From assembly GCA_033065855.1 (NCBI GenBank), contig JAVXUO010000522.1, positions 1 through 64,000 of the forward strand: 64,000 nucleotides of DNA. The letters are read 5' to 3'. Shown in pieces: positions 48,601 to 60,400 of the stretch. The number at the start of each line of letters is the position of its first letter. Position 1 is the stretch's first letter. The translations under genes and the position numbers were made by a program. This DNA is from Escallonia rubra (taxonomy: Eukaryota; Streptophyta; Magnoliopsida; Escalloniales; Escalloniaceae). Under the pieces are notes generated by a model, which did not search any database, was not told the DNA's origin, and worked only from the letters and a program-made list of their open reading frames with translations.

Positions 48601-51600
48601 TGTTATCAGCTGAGCACTTTAATTAGAGTTAGGCGTCTTGATGCCCTTCACTTGAAATTGCAGTAGCGCACCTTAACTTACAGGTGCCTATTTTTGTTGG
48701 ACAAAGTTGTTGCATATTGACACAATACATACGCTGCACATTTTGCTGGTCACCCCCCCCCCCCCCATATGCTACATCTAGGTAGCACGGACACGGTGTC
48801 GGACACCGACACCGGACACCGCTATTTCAAAAAAATCAGATTTTGGACACCGCAGGACACCGCTATTTTTTAAATATATTTTATATTATATATATATTTT
48901 TAATAAATATCAAATATATTCCACAATCTAAAATAACAAACAATAATGAAAAACTATAAGTCATAATTTATTTGATCAATATTTATTTAGTTAATATACT
49001 GGAAATGCAACAATAAAGGGAGAAAAGAAAAGAAAGAAATGGGAGGACAAAGGAAGAAAAGAAAAAGGAAAGGGACAGAAACGAGAGGACAAAGAAGGGA
49101 GAAAAGAAAAAAGAGGAGGACAAAAGGGAGAAAAAAAGAAGAGAAGGACAGAAACGGGAGAACAAAAGGGAGAAAAGAAAAAAAGAGAAGGACGGGAAGG
49201 AGGGAGTGACGGAAAGGAGCTCCAGCACCGCCGCAACCTGTGGGTCAGCGACGGCGGCGGAGGAGCTCCAGCGACGATGGCGAGACCTCCGGCGACGACG
49301 ACGGGCGACGGCGACAGCGGCTAGCTTCTCTCCTTCGGCGACTGTAACCCAGATCCGTTGGCTTTGGCTTCGGTATCTCCGTCGACTAGCTCCGGCAACA
49401 CCAGATCTGTTGAAATTGGCCCCAAACGGTAAGACACTGCTCTACGCCGTGTCCGACACTCGTCGATGAAGTGTCCGACACGGTGTCGGAAATTAAAAAA
49501 AAAATAAAAAAAATTCCGACACCGGTGAGCCGTGTCCGACACGTGTCGGGCGGTGTCCGTCCGTTTAGGACACCATACCTCCACCTAGGAGAGGTGTCTG
49601 TGCTTCAGAGTGCTACATGCTTGCCTGGGGGAATGAGTAAGTCAAATTCGCATCCACAAAAAAAAGGCTAATTGAAGAGGATATACGGGAGGATCGTGTT
49701 TGGTTTTCTAAAATAACCTAAGGATGTGCAGTGTAAACTATTTCTATATGTTTGTTCTTGGTAGCGCTGTGCTGTTTGTTTAATTGGCTGTAGATCTTGT
49801 TTGACATCTTATAGTTCATTGAAGAATTTTTTTAGCAATTTGTTCCTCTTGACGTGTAAACTAGGGAGCGTATAAAATTCTGAGATTTTAGGAAAGGATG
49901 ATTCTCTGTTTTACCATTGCCCTGTGTTTTTACTCCTATCACAAGTCTTTGCATGCCGATGTTAACATTTCATGTGGGTGTCTGTTTTCAGGGTTTCAGA
50001 TACGCAGACCCATCAGGTTGCTGCGAGGAAGGAGAAGCAGATGGAAGCATTGAAAGCTGCTCTTGGGATTGACACTGAACTTGGCAATCAAAAGAAGGGT
50101 ATTGATGCCCCAGATGCTGTTTCTGAGGAAAGCGATGATGATAAACCAAGAAATAGTCCGAAAACTGGTGGCAGTGATGATGATACGAGAGATGAAGATG
50201 ATGATATGGTAATGAGTGTCAAGTTGAAGAACAAAGAAAGTGGAAGGCCCGAGCTTGATGACTTAAAACGCCCTAAGAAGAAAGAAAGCAGAAGAGGACA
50301 TGAGGATTCTTCGGATACTGATGACAGTGAGAAGCGCATGACAGAGACTGGGAAGAAACAACAGAATAATAGACGGAAGAGCAAGCATAAAGATGATTCA
50401 CATGCTGATGGGAAGAAGAAGAAGCAAAGTTTGTCAAGCAAGCACAATAAAAGTAAAAGACACACTAGTGATGACACTGATTCTGATTATGATGAGCAGA
50501 ATGAAAAAGCTCATAAGAGGCATTATCCAGATGATCGTAATTCTGACTCTGACGAGGTTGGCAATCTTAACACCCATAATGTGAAGCAGCTTTTGAAGAC
50601 GAGAAGACGGCATGATTCTGAGAATGATTCCGATGCTGATTGTGGGAAGGATAACAAAAGGGGTCAACTAGGCAGAAATAGGAGTCAGCAGAGTAGAGAT
50701 TACAGCCCTGAGAAAGTTGATGCTTTTTCAAATGAGCAGCTTGAGGCAAAGTCAAGTAGCCGGAAGCTGGCCAAAGTGGTAGAGCAGAGCAAAGATGTAA
50801 AGAAAGACACTAAGATGGAATCTGAAACAAACAGCAGAGCTTACAGGAGCAGGGATGATCAAAAGAGACATGACTACTTGAAGGCGAATAGGTCTGGGGG
50901 AGGGCATGGTGAAAATGTTGAACATGAGGGAGTTCCGATTCAAGCTGATCTGCATCATGAAAATAGGAGGAAGGATCGAGATTATGAAGAGCATGGAGGG
51001 GGTAGAAGACAAAGTAGGAATGAAGATGACGGCCGGGGAAAGCATGCAACAGACTTAGAAGAGGAGGTTTACAGGAAGCATGATAAAGATGGTGAGTATA
51101 AACGAAAGGAAGAAGACCGCCAGAGAAGAAAGCATACAAGAGATGAAGAAGAGGTCTACAGGATGCATGACGAAGATGAACAGGAAGTTGAACTGCATAA
51201 TGAAACTAAAAGGAAGGGTCGGGATTATGAAGAGCATGGAGGGGGTCGGACACAAAGTAGGGATGAAGAAGATCGGCGGGGAAGAAAGCATACAAGAGAT
51301 GAAGAAGATGAGGTATACAAGAAGCATGATAAAGTTAGGGGGCATCGTGAAAGGGATCAAGGGGACCGTAAGAGAAGAAAGACTACAAGAGATGAAGAAG
51401 AGGAGGCTTACAAGAAGCAAGATAAAGATGGGGAGCATAAAAGAGATGAAGTTGACCACGGGATATCTAGGAGGCATGAAAAGGGTGGAGAGCGTAAACA
51501 TAGAAGGCATGGAAGAGAGCAGGAAGACCAGCATGAAAGTAGACAACATGAGAGGGATAGACGAGACTCCTCCAAGAGAGCTAGATATGAGGATTCTCAG

Positions 51601-51657
51601 TCCAGTGCGACAATGTATGATAATGACAAGCATGAAAATGGGCGAGCCAGGCACTGA
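37005..51657 (+). CDS. CWC21/SRRM2-type spliceosome protein (cwf21 domain), two exons
   Basis: Exons 37005-37369 and 49992-51657, spliced at GT (37370) and CAG (49989-49991) in phase 2, restore [19 protein letters not shown]. The protein is 676 residues. The start is the conserved [18 protein letters not shown] of CWC21-type proteins. The cwf21 helix pair (about residues 56-105) reads [20 protein letters not shown].. and [16 protein letters not shown]. After the splice come a conserved [15 protein letters not shown] block and a long Lys/Arg/Asp/Glu/His/Ser-rich tail (about residues 160-676) with degenerate repeats of [19 protein letters not shown]. Yeast Cwc21 and human SRRM2 sit in the activated spliceosome near Prp8/Snu114, so a nuclear pre-mRNA splicing role is expected. 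The 12.6 kb intron is transposon-filled. Exon 1 is far more GC-rich than exon 2. Confidence 0.88.
39595..39758. repeat. Two back-to-back long hairpins
   Basis: Hairpin 1 (39595-39665) has ~21 bp arms (CTATCTTGCTTCTAAAA.. / ..TTTTAGAAGCAAGATAG) around a TA run. Hairpin 2 (about 39667-39758) has ~45 bp nearly perfect arms (CACAAAATATAGTTTTTTTT, CACACACACA) around ATATAT. Both lie just downstream of the hAT transposase stop. Confidence 0.85.
39791..42060 (-). pseudogene. hAT (Ac/RICESLEEPER-like) transposase, broken
   Basis: Read leftward: a Pro/Ser-rich start ([13 protein letters not shown], 42050), a BED-type zinc finger (about 41680-41560; [19 protein letters not shown]) and the catalytic body ([56 protein letters not shown]). 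It ends with the C-terminal dimerisation domain ([38 protein letters not shown]). A stop at 40753-40751 interrupts one frame after TYHML. The frame shifts near 41640 (inside the zinc finger), near 41560 and near 40060, and a stop follows about 41875. It therefore has around five breaks and is not functional as read. The two visible Asp motifs of the hAT RNase-H fold are kept. Confidence 0.85.
42183..43162. mobile_element. Foldback element, family F, copy 1
   Basis: The left end AGGGCCCGTATGTTTACAG and right end (reverse complement) AGGGGGCGTACGCTTACGC are imperfect terminal repeats. Outer arms are A/T-rich with AAAACGAAAA-like words. The centre has three to four copies of CTCCATTTTCCACGAACA (42440-42610) and a GGGGAA run. 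About 980 bp. No clear target duplication. A related copy is at 54698-55721. It is inserted in the hAT element. Confidence 0.65.
43310..45214 (+). mobile_element. Solo LTR, 1.9 kb, TSD ACAGT, in the hAT element
   Basis: It starts TGTTCCCAACC and ends TTGGCATCA, with ACAGT on both sides (43305-43309, 45215-45219), and the flanks outside rejoin a GTAGTAATTAG-type repeat. Features inside are a GGCCTTGGCCTCCCC tandem (43550-43650), CGTGCGCC-rich repeats (43840-44000), AGGTAGACGGCTCCTCCGGG repeats (44100-44470) and a TATA box TCTATAAATAGAGG (44890-44905). The phrase GACTTAAGCATCGGA near 45003 is shared with the LARD LTRs. No internal domains, so a solo LTR left by recombination fits best. An alternative is an LTR starting at TGTCGGCATCCC (44540) plus internal sequence. 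Confidence 0.65.
47650..48110 (-). mobile_element. LINE reverse-transcriptase C-terminal fragment
   Basis: Read leftward, fragments match the C-terminal end of plant LINE-type reverse transcriptases: YLGSILHK near 47995, [11 protein letters not shown] near 47945 and [15 protein letters not shown] near 47700, corresponding to the family's LRWFGHVQRRP motif. Several frames are needed to read them, so the fragment is old. It lies in the host intron in antisense orientation. Confidence 0.7.
48778..49610. mobile_element. hAT-like MITE with GTGTCGGACAC palindromes, TSD TGCTACAT
   Basis: The ends CTAGGTAGCACGGACACGG and (reverse complement) CTCTGAAGCACAGACACCT are imperfect inverted repeats. The 8 bp duplication TGCTACAT lies at 48770-48777 and 49611-49618. 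Palindromic GTGTCGGACACC words cluster at both ends. The centre is GA-rich (49010-49200), then a GC-rich CGACGGCGGCGG stretch (49220-49400) that looks like captured genic DNA. No transposase was found. Confidence 0.85.
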
Positions 51658-53228
51658 GGGCGGTAAATGGTGCGTTTTAGTTTATATCCTCCTTTTAGAA
51701 TACATCTCTATGTATGTCTGTGTTATGGGAAACTCCTCAAAAGCTCTCTGAAGGCAGTTATGTTCTCAGGTTTCTCAATGCTGGAAATAAACCCAACAAG
51801 ACACGCCATTTTTTAGAATAGCAAAAAGATGACTAGGAAGGTTAAGCATGCAATATTTGAACAAGGATTTGGTTATATAAGTTGGTAAGGTAATAGGATC
51901 ACAGAAAACAAGCAAGTCCCTTTGCATACTAAGCCAGTCCTGCACTTGGATGCTAATGATTCTTGGTTTCTTGATTTTAAAGCCGCAACTTATTAACTGG
52001 TCTTAAGATTAGCAAGGGCCCCTTTTAGATGGCTGATGTGCTCTGCAAATGAACTTCCACAAATAGAAATCGGTGTCTTATACATATTTTTGAATAAACT
52101 CTTGGGAGTGATATATGAGACCTGCTTGTTTGCCCCGTAAATCAAATCAAGTGTAGGAGCAGATGAATAGAAGATGTTATAGAGTTACAGAAGTCAAATT
52201 TTGGAAACAATTTGGTTCGGAAACACATGAAAGTTGTATAAATTAGTACAGTTTTAGATGTGCTTTCCAGTACCTTATCATTATCTCAGAGGACTGAGGC
52301 TACAAAATCTGAGAAAGAGGGAATCATCTCGATTGACCCATAAAATGGTGTTAAGACTGCTGTGGTTTAATTTACATTGAAGTTTACATGGTGATGGTGA
52401 GATTTGAATTATGCCATCAGCATGAAGAAAAGCAGCTTACAGCTACAGCAACCACTTTAAAAGGGATATAGAGGACATATGGTCATTATCTTAACAGTTC
52501 ATTTTGCCTGAGGCTCTCTAAATCTGAATTGGTGGCTTTCCTGTTGTTTCTTTTTTTTTTCCCCATTTCTTTGTTTGTGGTTGCCTCTTTCTTTTGGTTT
52601 TCTGCTTGTGTGTTTTTGTTTCTGCACTATTTAGTAGTACTTCCTGTCTACCCTCTAAAAGATTGTAACTTGCCATCCATATTTCTTTGACTTCAGTTAA
52701 ACCATGCATGCGACTCTTTCTACAGTTTCTTGCACTCATAACTGATTTCCTTTACTGATATTGGCAAAGTAAAGAATGATGAACGATGTTGATGCTAGTA
52801 GTTTGGCTGTCACTTGTGAGCCTAAAGGCTTCTTAGAACTGACCTTTCTATTGTTGGGAAATATAATGGAGTTGCCTGACACTAATAATTTTTTCCTAGC
52901 AGGAGGAGGCACCAGCTATCAAATCTGCTGGGAAGGCTTGGTACCAGACGATGATCTCCAACTCTTATTATACAGGGTTTGATGTCTCCACCAAGTGGCT
53001 TGGTGTTTCGCAGTGATTTCATCTCTGCTTGCAAAATTCTAGAACCTATCGTTAATTTTTTTTTTTGCTTCTCATGTGGTTTAAAGACATAGATGAGTTG
53101 AAGTGCGAGGGGATCTACTGTAATAAGTGTTATAGCTTTATAATCGGAATGGAGTTTGTTAGTTGTCTTTAGTGTGTCTGAGCTATGTGTTTGCTTGGTG
53201 ATTGCTCTAAGAAGATTTTCGTACTATA
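51658..53228 (+). other. 3' untranslated region and downstream, unassigned
   Basis: The host stop codon is at 51655-51657. The next ~250 bp presumably include the 3' UTR, but no polyadenylation signal was chosen with confidence. The remainder to 53228 shows no recognised gene or transposon end. Confidence 0.4.
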
Positions 53229-53339
53229 TTGCAGTTGTGTTTTGGCTATATAAATGATTTTCGGGTAAATGATAAAGATAGCTTCTGTTCGTTATCAGAC
53301 AGCTTGAAGCAATTATTATGGTACAGGAAAAAGGCAATA

Positions 53340-54600
53340 ATGGCTGAGATAGTGCTTATAGGTAAGTTCACTGACAAGCGCTCTTTCTCACAAAAGAAAA
53401 TTCAGAAGCGGTTGAGACACTGTTGGTTCTTGCAAGGTCCTGTCCAAGTTCGCAAACTACCTTCGGTTTTATTGCTCCAGTTTTCGACACCTTTCGATGC
53501 CCTGCTTGTCCTAGTAGATAATGGCCTTGGAATTTCTTTGGAGCCTTGCTGTTACTCCAACCATAGTTTCCTCACGTGATTTATGCAACAGTAAAATTTT
53601 GGACAGCGGACTTATGGATGCAAGTTAACAACATTCCAAACGATTGTTATCATTTTTTGATGGCTGAAAGGATTGGGTGGGCTACCGGAAACATCCTTGA
53701 GATTGATTGGTCGGAGAAGTGTGTGCAAAATACCGACTATTTTCATATCAAAATCTGTGATTTTGTTGATTTATCCTTGCTTACGCTGTTGGATGGTGCT
53801 GGTTGGGTTAAATTGGACTCCATGAGAATGTTGACTGTAAAGCATCCCCGGTAGAGGTGGTAGAATTGCTCGCAAGAAGAAATGGATCGCTGCTGACACC
53901 TGACCTTTTTGCTTTGACCTATTACTTCAACAAACATCCTACGTACGCTAAATCTTTAAGGGCTCTACCGAATTCAGATTGGAACAAATCTTTGCGAATT
54001 GCTATTTCATCCAATGCTACCGGTATTCATCTCACACACCTCTTTGACGCATTATCTTCTGCCCCTTCGGTTGTATCTAGTGATGATATATCTTTTGAGA
54101 CGACTTCTAATTCATTTCATTCTGGAGATGATAATGCAAATTCTGACAATGGTAGTGGTGAGGCTACTCAATCTGGTGAAATTAGTGAGATGCCAATGCA
54201 AGAAGGATTTATGGAGCGGGAAGGGATGTCGTTGGGGACCTATAGGCAAATGACCAGATTGAAGAAGAAATAATCCCAGCAAGTGCTGTTGTACAGGCCA
54301 TGGAGGAAAAATGCACACCTGAAAATTGATATAATGAACGGCGGTAATGAAGATGTCGTCAAAATGGAGGATGCTTTTGAGTCAACTGAAGAAGCATCTA
54401 ACGACTCAAACGATTCTACTATACAGGATGTAATAACCATTTCTGATGATTCAGATGATGAGCTCTCCTCGGAAAATTCAGACTCGCCGAAAAATAGGGT
54501 GGCACCAGCATCGGAGCAGGATGACCGGATTAATTTGGAATTTCTGCCATCATTACCGTCAGTCTATCATTACCGAGTAACCCCCTTGGGGTAACACACC
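53340..54600 (+). pseudogene. LINE ORF1-like protein (DUF4283 type), broken
   Basis: Starts MAEIVLIGKFTDKRSFSQKK, matching the VGKLL-type start of plant L1 ORF1 / DUF4283 proteins. It continues with LQGPVQVRKL, LLLQFSTPFDALLVL and, after a frame change near 53575, TADLWMQVNNIPNDC and RIGWATGNILEIDW, which correspond to the FWVQVxxLP and IGxxIGxVLEVD motifs of the family. Two more frame changes (near 53855 and 54275) follow, with a Ser/Asp-rich tail (DDELSSENSDSPKN). In L1 elements this protein binds the element RNA. At least three breaks, so it is non-functional. Confidence 0.65.
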
Positions 54601-54697
54601 ACCACGAACTGGCCATGTCATTACCTGAATCTCTTCATGATCTCTTCCCAGATTTTCCTATCCCTTTTGGATCCCTAGAATCAATCTTAAATGATTC

Positions 54698-55721
54698 AGG
54701 GGCGTATGTTTAGCTTTTTTTGTACTTGAATTTTGTAACGATTGTAAAAAAAAAATGCACTTTTATCATTTTGGGTATTCATTTTGAATACAAATTCCAA
54801 ATAGTGACGAAAAAAGGGAAAACACTTTATCTTTTTTCGACACAATCGAATCCATGTAAGAGAGAGAGTCACCCACGCCACTGTTTACCCTTTTGATTTG
54901 TTCAATCTTTCTCCCCATTGTTATAGAGGAAAGACAGACCCTTTCTCTCTCTTCATTTTCTCTCTAATTTTCAGATCCATTGCCTAGATCTGAAAACTCC
55001 GTCTCACCCCATCCCTTCAAGCTGCCTGTCAAGGTCTCGCCGGAGATGGAGGAAATGAAATTGTTGATGGCGGTGACCAGCAACAGATCCACTTTTTGCT
55101 TGTTGATCGGGCAAGTCGCCCTTACCGAAGAACGTAAATTCCTTACTTCTCACTCGCGAAGCTAGTCAAAACAGGGGAACAAAGGCATGCCTGCCTCAAC
55201 TTCTTTCTTTTCTGATTGTCAGCTTGTACTCGTTCATCAACTAGACGTCGAGGTCTCGCCGGAATCATTCAAGGGAGGCTGGTTTTGCATATGATTATAG
55301 AAGTTAGGCATTTTCGTGTAAGTGGTTTTGATGCATTCAAGGGAGGCTGGGTCATAGCGGACGAGGTGGGTAATGATAGATTTGCTTGAGCAAATATGGT
55401 TGGTTCCATTGTACATTGCTTTTTTTAAGGGAGTTGAAATCATCCTCTGTGATTTGGGAATCCTGCCGGGAAAAAGAACGGGATGGGCCTCCAGCAAGCA
55501 AGAATGGTGGCAAGGATAATACTGGAAAAAAATGGTGGTAACAATAATGAAAACGAAAATGAAAATGGTAAATATACAAAAACAACTGAAAAAAGTAGAC
55601 ACAAAAAAAGTGATAAAAATTATAAAAGTACACAACCATAATTTGTGATTGGATCCGAAAATATTAAAAATGAAAACATAATACAAATACGCAAAACGAA
55701 ACGTGTAAACATACATGCCCT
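54698..55721. mobile_element. Foldback element, family F, copy 2
   Basis: The left end AGGGGCGTATGTTTAGC and right end (reverse complement) AGGGCATGTATGTTTACAC are related to the ends of the element at 42183-43162. The right arm has the same AAAATGAAAATGGTAAATRT and CAGAAAAAACTGAAAAA-like words. About 1,024 bp. No perfect target duplication. The middle (54990-55290) has a GTCTCGCCGGA.. phrase present twice. No transposase. Confidence 0.65.
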
Positions 55722-56354
55722 CAACATCTCCGATTTTTCGGCCACTTTCTTTACCCTTCTCACCTATAGTAAATTGAAATGAGCCTCCTTCTAGACACAT
55801 CTCTAGACTCTAATATTGCTTTTGGGCCCCCGAAATGGATCTATGTCCAAGGCATGGACCAAACCATATCCTGTTTAAACTTATTTTCATAATATTCTAT
55901 CTGGGCCATTTGTTATGGGGCTTAATTTTGTAATGGGTGATAGGAACATTAATCAGAGTTACCTTCATGAGCAGAATGAAGGAACCACGGCCTAATCTCT
56001 TTCAATCCGTTGACAAACAGTCTAGCTATTGGACTTACTGATGAAACTCATATGCTTGAAGTTGCACCAGTTATGGGTATGGATGAAAATAAGTTACAGA
56101 CTGCTTTCTCATCACAACCCATGCTACTTAATACAAGGGTTTGGTCTTCAATAGAACCCTTTTCTTCTGTCCTCAAACTCTGCGGTTCGGTCGACTGATT
56201 TTAATTTGGACGTGACTCTACAGGAGTTGAACCTCTCTATGGGAAAACTGAGAAATGATCTAACTCTTAAGATCCATCCCAACACTGCACGTAATACTAC
56301 TTCCTACCATCATGATATATTTATGCAAGAACACTTTTCTCATACTACAGGAAT

Positions 56355-56993
56355 CAGGGGCGGACCCAGAAAGTCTAATCGTGGGGGACCAAAAATAAAA
56401 AATAATAATTAATGGCTAACATAAAAGAATTTTAGAAGGTTCAAGTTTACATAAACCATGACAAATCAAAACATAATATAATTAGCATCACTATATGCAA
56501 AATAGTTGCTCAATTTGACCACTAATCATATAATTTTACTATTCATAGTGATTTATTTAACTTGGTAAGATTAATACAACAAGTTACTAATCTTGCACGA
56601 AAGAATTTATTAATGTTATTATCAATTGATCGAGTATAATAGTAACATATAAGTTATCATATGTATAAGAATTTAAACTAAAAAAAAAGAAACTAATTTT
56701 GATCTACTCGTATTTTTTTTGTAATATGAAGTTTTAAAATTTAGAATTTGAAAAAATAAAGATCGAACAAGGGAATGAGAAAGACAAATATATGAAGACC
56801 GGTGGCACAAAGAGTAAACAACACAACAAAATAAAATCTTAATTAAGTATTGTTATAATATACCAGCATTTTTGCAATTATATACGAAATATATTTATCC
56901 ATAATCTATATATCAAAAAGAAAATTCCCCAAAATGATTTTTTTTGGGGGGGGTGCCGTGGCCCCCACTAGTCAGGTGGGTGGTCCGCCCCTG
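56355..56993. mobile_element. hAT MITE, TSD ACAGGAAT
   Basis: A 639 bp element with terminal repeats CAGGGGCGGACC at both ends and a perfect 8 bp duplication ACAGGAAT (56347-56354, 56994-57001). Very AT-rich and non-coding inside. Confidence 0.92.
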
Positions 56994-57410
56994 ACAGGAA
57001 TGAATGTTGGGGAGACTGTGGAAGCTGGCCATGATCATTTAGAACTTTCCAAGTACAAAGGATTCTCAGCTCCGGAGTATGAATCTGATGGTGAGGATTC
57101 TCAGCTCATAGAACTCGTATACCAACGACCATATCTTGAACACATCAGAGTACATTCACACTGGCAAACGACCATGTCCTGCTAATTATCTTATAGACGA
57201 TGAACGTGGTGGAAAGAAACTCCGGTCGGAGATCTTAGAAAATCATCCGCCATTGCCAAGTTCATCCCAAATCTTTCTTATCCATTTGTTATCCATTATT
57301 GCTGTGTTACGTTATTTCTATTACATGATTGTTATGCCATTCCTTTCAATATGTATTGAAAAATGTAAATGGAGTACGGGTATATATAACCGACTGTCGG
57401 TGGTTGGTAA

Positions 57411-60400
57411 TGTAACATCCCCGGAAATCCAGAGCTCCGCCGCCCCAACTCCCGGGTCGTTAACCTACCGGATCACATCAAACCTGTCAAATTTGTTCAC
57501 TAACACATACTTCAAATCATCTAATTCCGCATCAACTCAGATTTCTCAAAATACTAGATCACAATTGCTTAGCTTAAACTATTACAGCTTAGGTTCTTCG
57601 CAATTCAAATTCTCTAAGATCAAATAATAGTACCGACCCACGCAGGGGTCTTACTATACCGTAGTGATGGGCTCATCGGAATCTCACTCAGACTCTAACC
57701 CATTCCCGAACCTGTTACAACTTATCATCACCTGCAGAAGGGAGCCAAACGGAGGGTGAGCTTTTGAGAGCTCAGTAAGGTCGCACAAGGACTAACAACA
57801 AGATTACAAGTGATTCTGAAGAATCTAACCGATGAAACTTCCCAGAATACTTCAGATGGTAAAAAACTCAATGATTTCCAAAAGACTCAAAAACTCATCA
57901 GAAATAGATACCAAAATAAATCAGAACAAACACGACGGATTCCAAATCAATCAATAACATATCATTTTCAGAAAATAATGAAGATTTTCCAAAGGATTTC
58001 AACAGAAGCACAAATCATTTCAGATAATACTTTCCAGAGCAGAGAAAATAAAAAATCAACGTTGATCCTGGGCAATAGCAATGCCATTCCGGCAAGCTAA
58101 CAGAATGTACACATGCATGATGTACCCGAATAATTACTAGTCCACTTGGTACTAGCCTGCTTTTCCTGCAGGATTCAGACCAGCCTTATTACGCCCTCCC
58201 ACAGAACGGAAACCTAGGTCAACACAGAAAATCAACAATATCAATGAGCTTTAATCTAAGCTCAATCACCGAAATCAATTCGGATTCCAATAACAGTAAT
58301 CATACTGACATAAAGTCAGCATTCGAAATTTTCAGAAGAAAGCAGAATTTTCACCAGAATCAGATCAGATTTCAATAACCATAACATATCAAAATAAGTC
58401 ATCATTCAGAATTTTCAGAAGAAAATCACAATAAGTAGCAAAACGATTATCGGATTTAGGCATAACAATTCGGAAGAATGGGATACAAAGAATTATCAGA
58501 TTTACTCAGCATGAAATACATGCGAGCATCACAAGATTTCCAAATAATCGATTCAGGCTCAATATTGGGGTTTGTGGGCAATAACATGCTGATAGCAATA
58601 CACAATTCAGAGTTCGGCATTAGCCATAAGTAAATCAATGAGTACTTAGGAGTACGAGTTATCAAAATAAGGGTTCGGACAAAAGTCCTTACCCAGGGTT
58701 CAGATAGAATTCCTTACCTGGATCCGCAGCTAGCTTATCCTAACCGGAAGTCTTTAGCTTTATCCTAAACGGAATAATCGAATCATCAGAATATAGTCTA
58801 CAACACAATATAATAACTTATTACGGACTTACACATGCTCCCAAAATTAACCTCCCTCGTTGCGTATGTAAAATTACCAAAACGGCCCTGAGGTGTATAA
58901 TTACCAAAAAGCCCCTCTCGGACTTAAATCCTCCAAACGGCATTCCCATAAGTAGAATCACTAAAATAAGCTTTCCATATGTAAATTTATGCGAAAATAC
59001 CTTTCTTAGGTCAAATTATCAAAATACCCCTTCGGGGTAGCAAATTACCAAAATGCCCCTGGGGGTTTCCGGCACCAGAAAAATCTCAAAAATATCTTAA
59101 AACGCTATTTTAAGCATCCTGATATAATTTTTGGCCTAAAATGTATTTTAAAGAATTTTTACCCGAAAATCCCAAATTGGTGTCCGGATCGAGCACTAAA
59201 AAGCCAGTTTCGTGAAAAATACCTATCGGCCTCAGAATGACACAAAATTTTAGATAATGAATCATGTCAGAAAAATAGAGTTTCCATAAAATATTCAGAT
59301 TAAAATAACTGGGTTTACTATGTTAAATAATTTGATAAATTTCTTTAATCGATACCCCGATTTAGCTCCCTTTGCGGATCCCAAAAATTTCCAAAACATT
59401 TCAGAGCGTACATCTCATAAAAATATTGTGGGTTACAGTTTCGTACTTTGTCTAATTCTGATCCTAGATATTTCTAAAAATTCGTGGAAGACTGCCTAAA
59501 TTAATTTTGATCTTTAGCGACAATAACGATTACTATTCAAATGTGGGCACACACTATTGCACCTTAAGAACACACATTGTCTTCTGCCTCCAGCCGTGAT
59601 GTTCATCCCACACCCACTTAACAACCACCAATTAATTCACCTCCCATCCATTCCAAGTTATTATGAATGCATTATGCCACATTAATTACACTTTAACACA
59701 CCCTTAAACACACATTAATCACTTAATTCGCACACACAAATCTCACCCGTAGCTCACAAACTCAAGAACACACACACACACACCCTCACGACACACACTG
59801 ATTCACCATTAAAATACACACAAACACTTAAAACACTCTTATACTCTCACAAATCACATAATAACTCACATATATACCTTACTTCACACAATTACACATG
59901 CACAATTCATATGCACCCACCACCCGAACCACCTGCAACTTCACCAAAACCATGACCCAGCCATGTTTTTCTTCCCTTTTTATGCTCAAACAGCCGTTAC
60001 CATCTACTGGAAATCACCCCGACACACTAATTCACACAACCTTACAAATCGTACCACACATATCCACCAACACCTTTCTCGGGTAACCATGTCCATGGCT
60101 CCCTCACACAACAATTACAGAGAGAACACTCACTGCACATGGCTTTAATACATACACAAACACACGCTATATTCATATGAATCAGGTAAAGTAATTACCC
60201 TTCGAAATCCTTCAGTTTTCCCTCTCTGATTTCAGCTCTGCCGAAGCATGCCTCCATTTCTCTTTGATTTTCTTCCCTGTGTTCTGTTCTGTTCTTGTTC
60301 TCTGTTTCTTCTTCTGCTCTCTCTTTCCCTTTCCCGAACTCCTTTAAATTTTATCCCATGTATTTGTTTAATATAAAACTTCATTAGTCATCGAGGCAAA

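Larger units (their letters stand above)
37370..49991 (+). other. 12.6 kb intron of the CWC21-type gene
   Basis: Donor AG|GTTTTAC, acceptor TGTTTTCAG|GGTTTC. It is filled by a 7 kb hAT element (38748-45728), a LINE scrap (47650-48110) and an 833 bp MITE (48778-49610). The rest (37370-38739, 45737-47649, 48111-48769, 49619-49991) has no recognised gene. It includes GA-rich repeats near 38370-38540, a T/G homopolymer run near 47020-47060 and a C-run near 48752-48766. Confidence 0.85.

Noticed and set aside
50088-51654. Leftward frames opposite exon 2 of the CWC21-type gene
   Set aside because: They are shadows of the Lys/Glu/Asp-rich coding strand.
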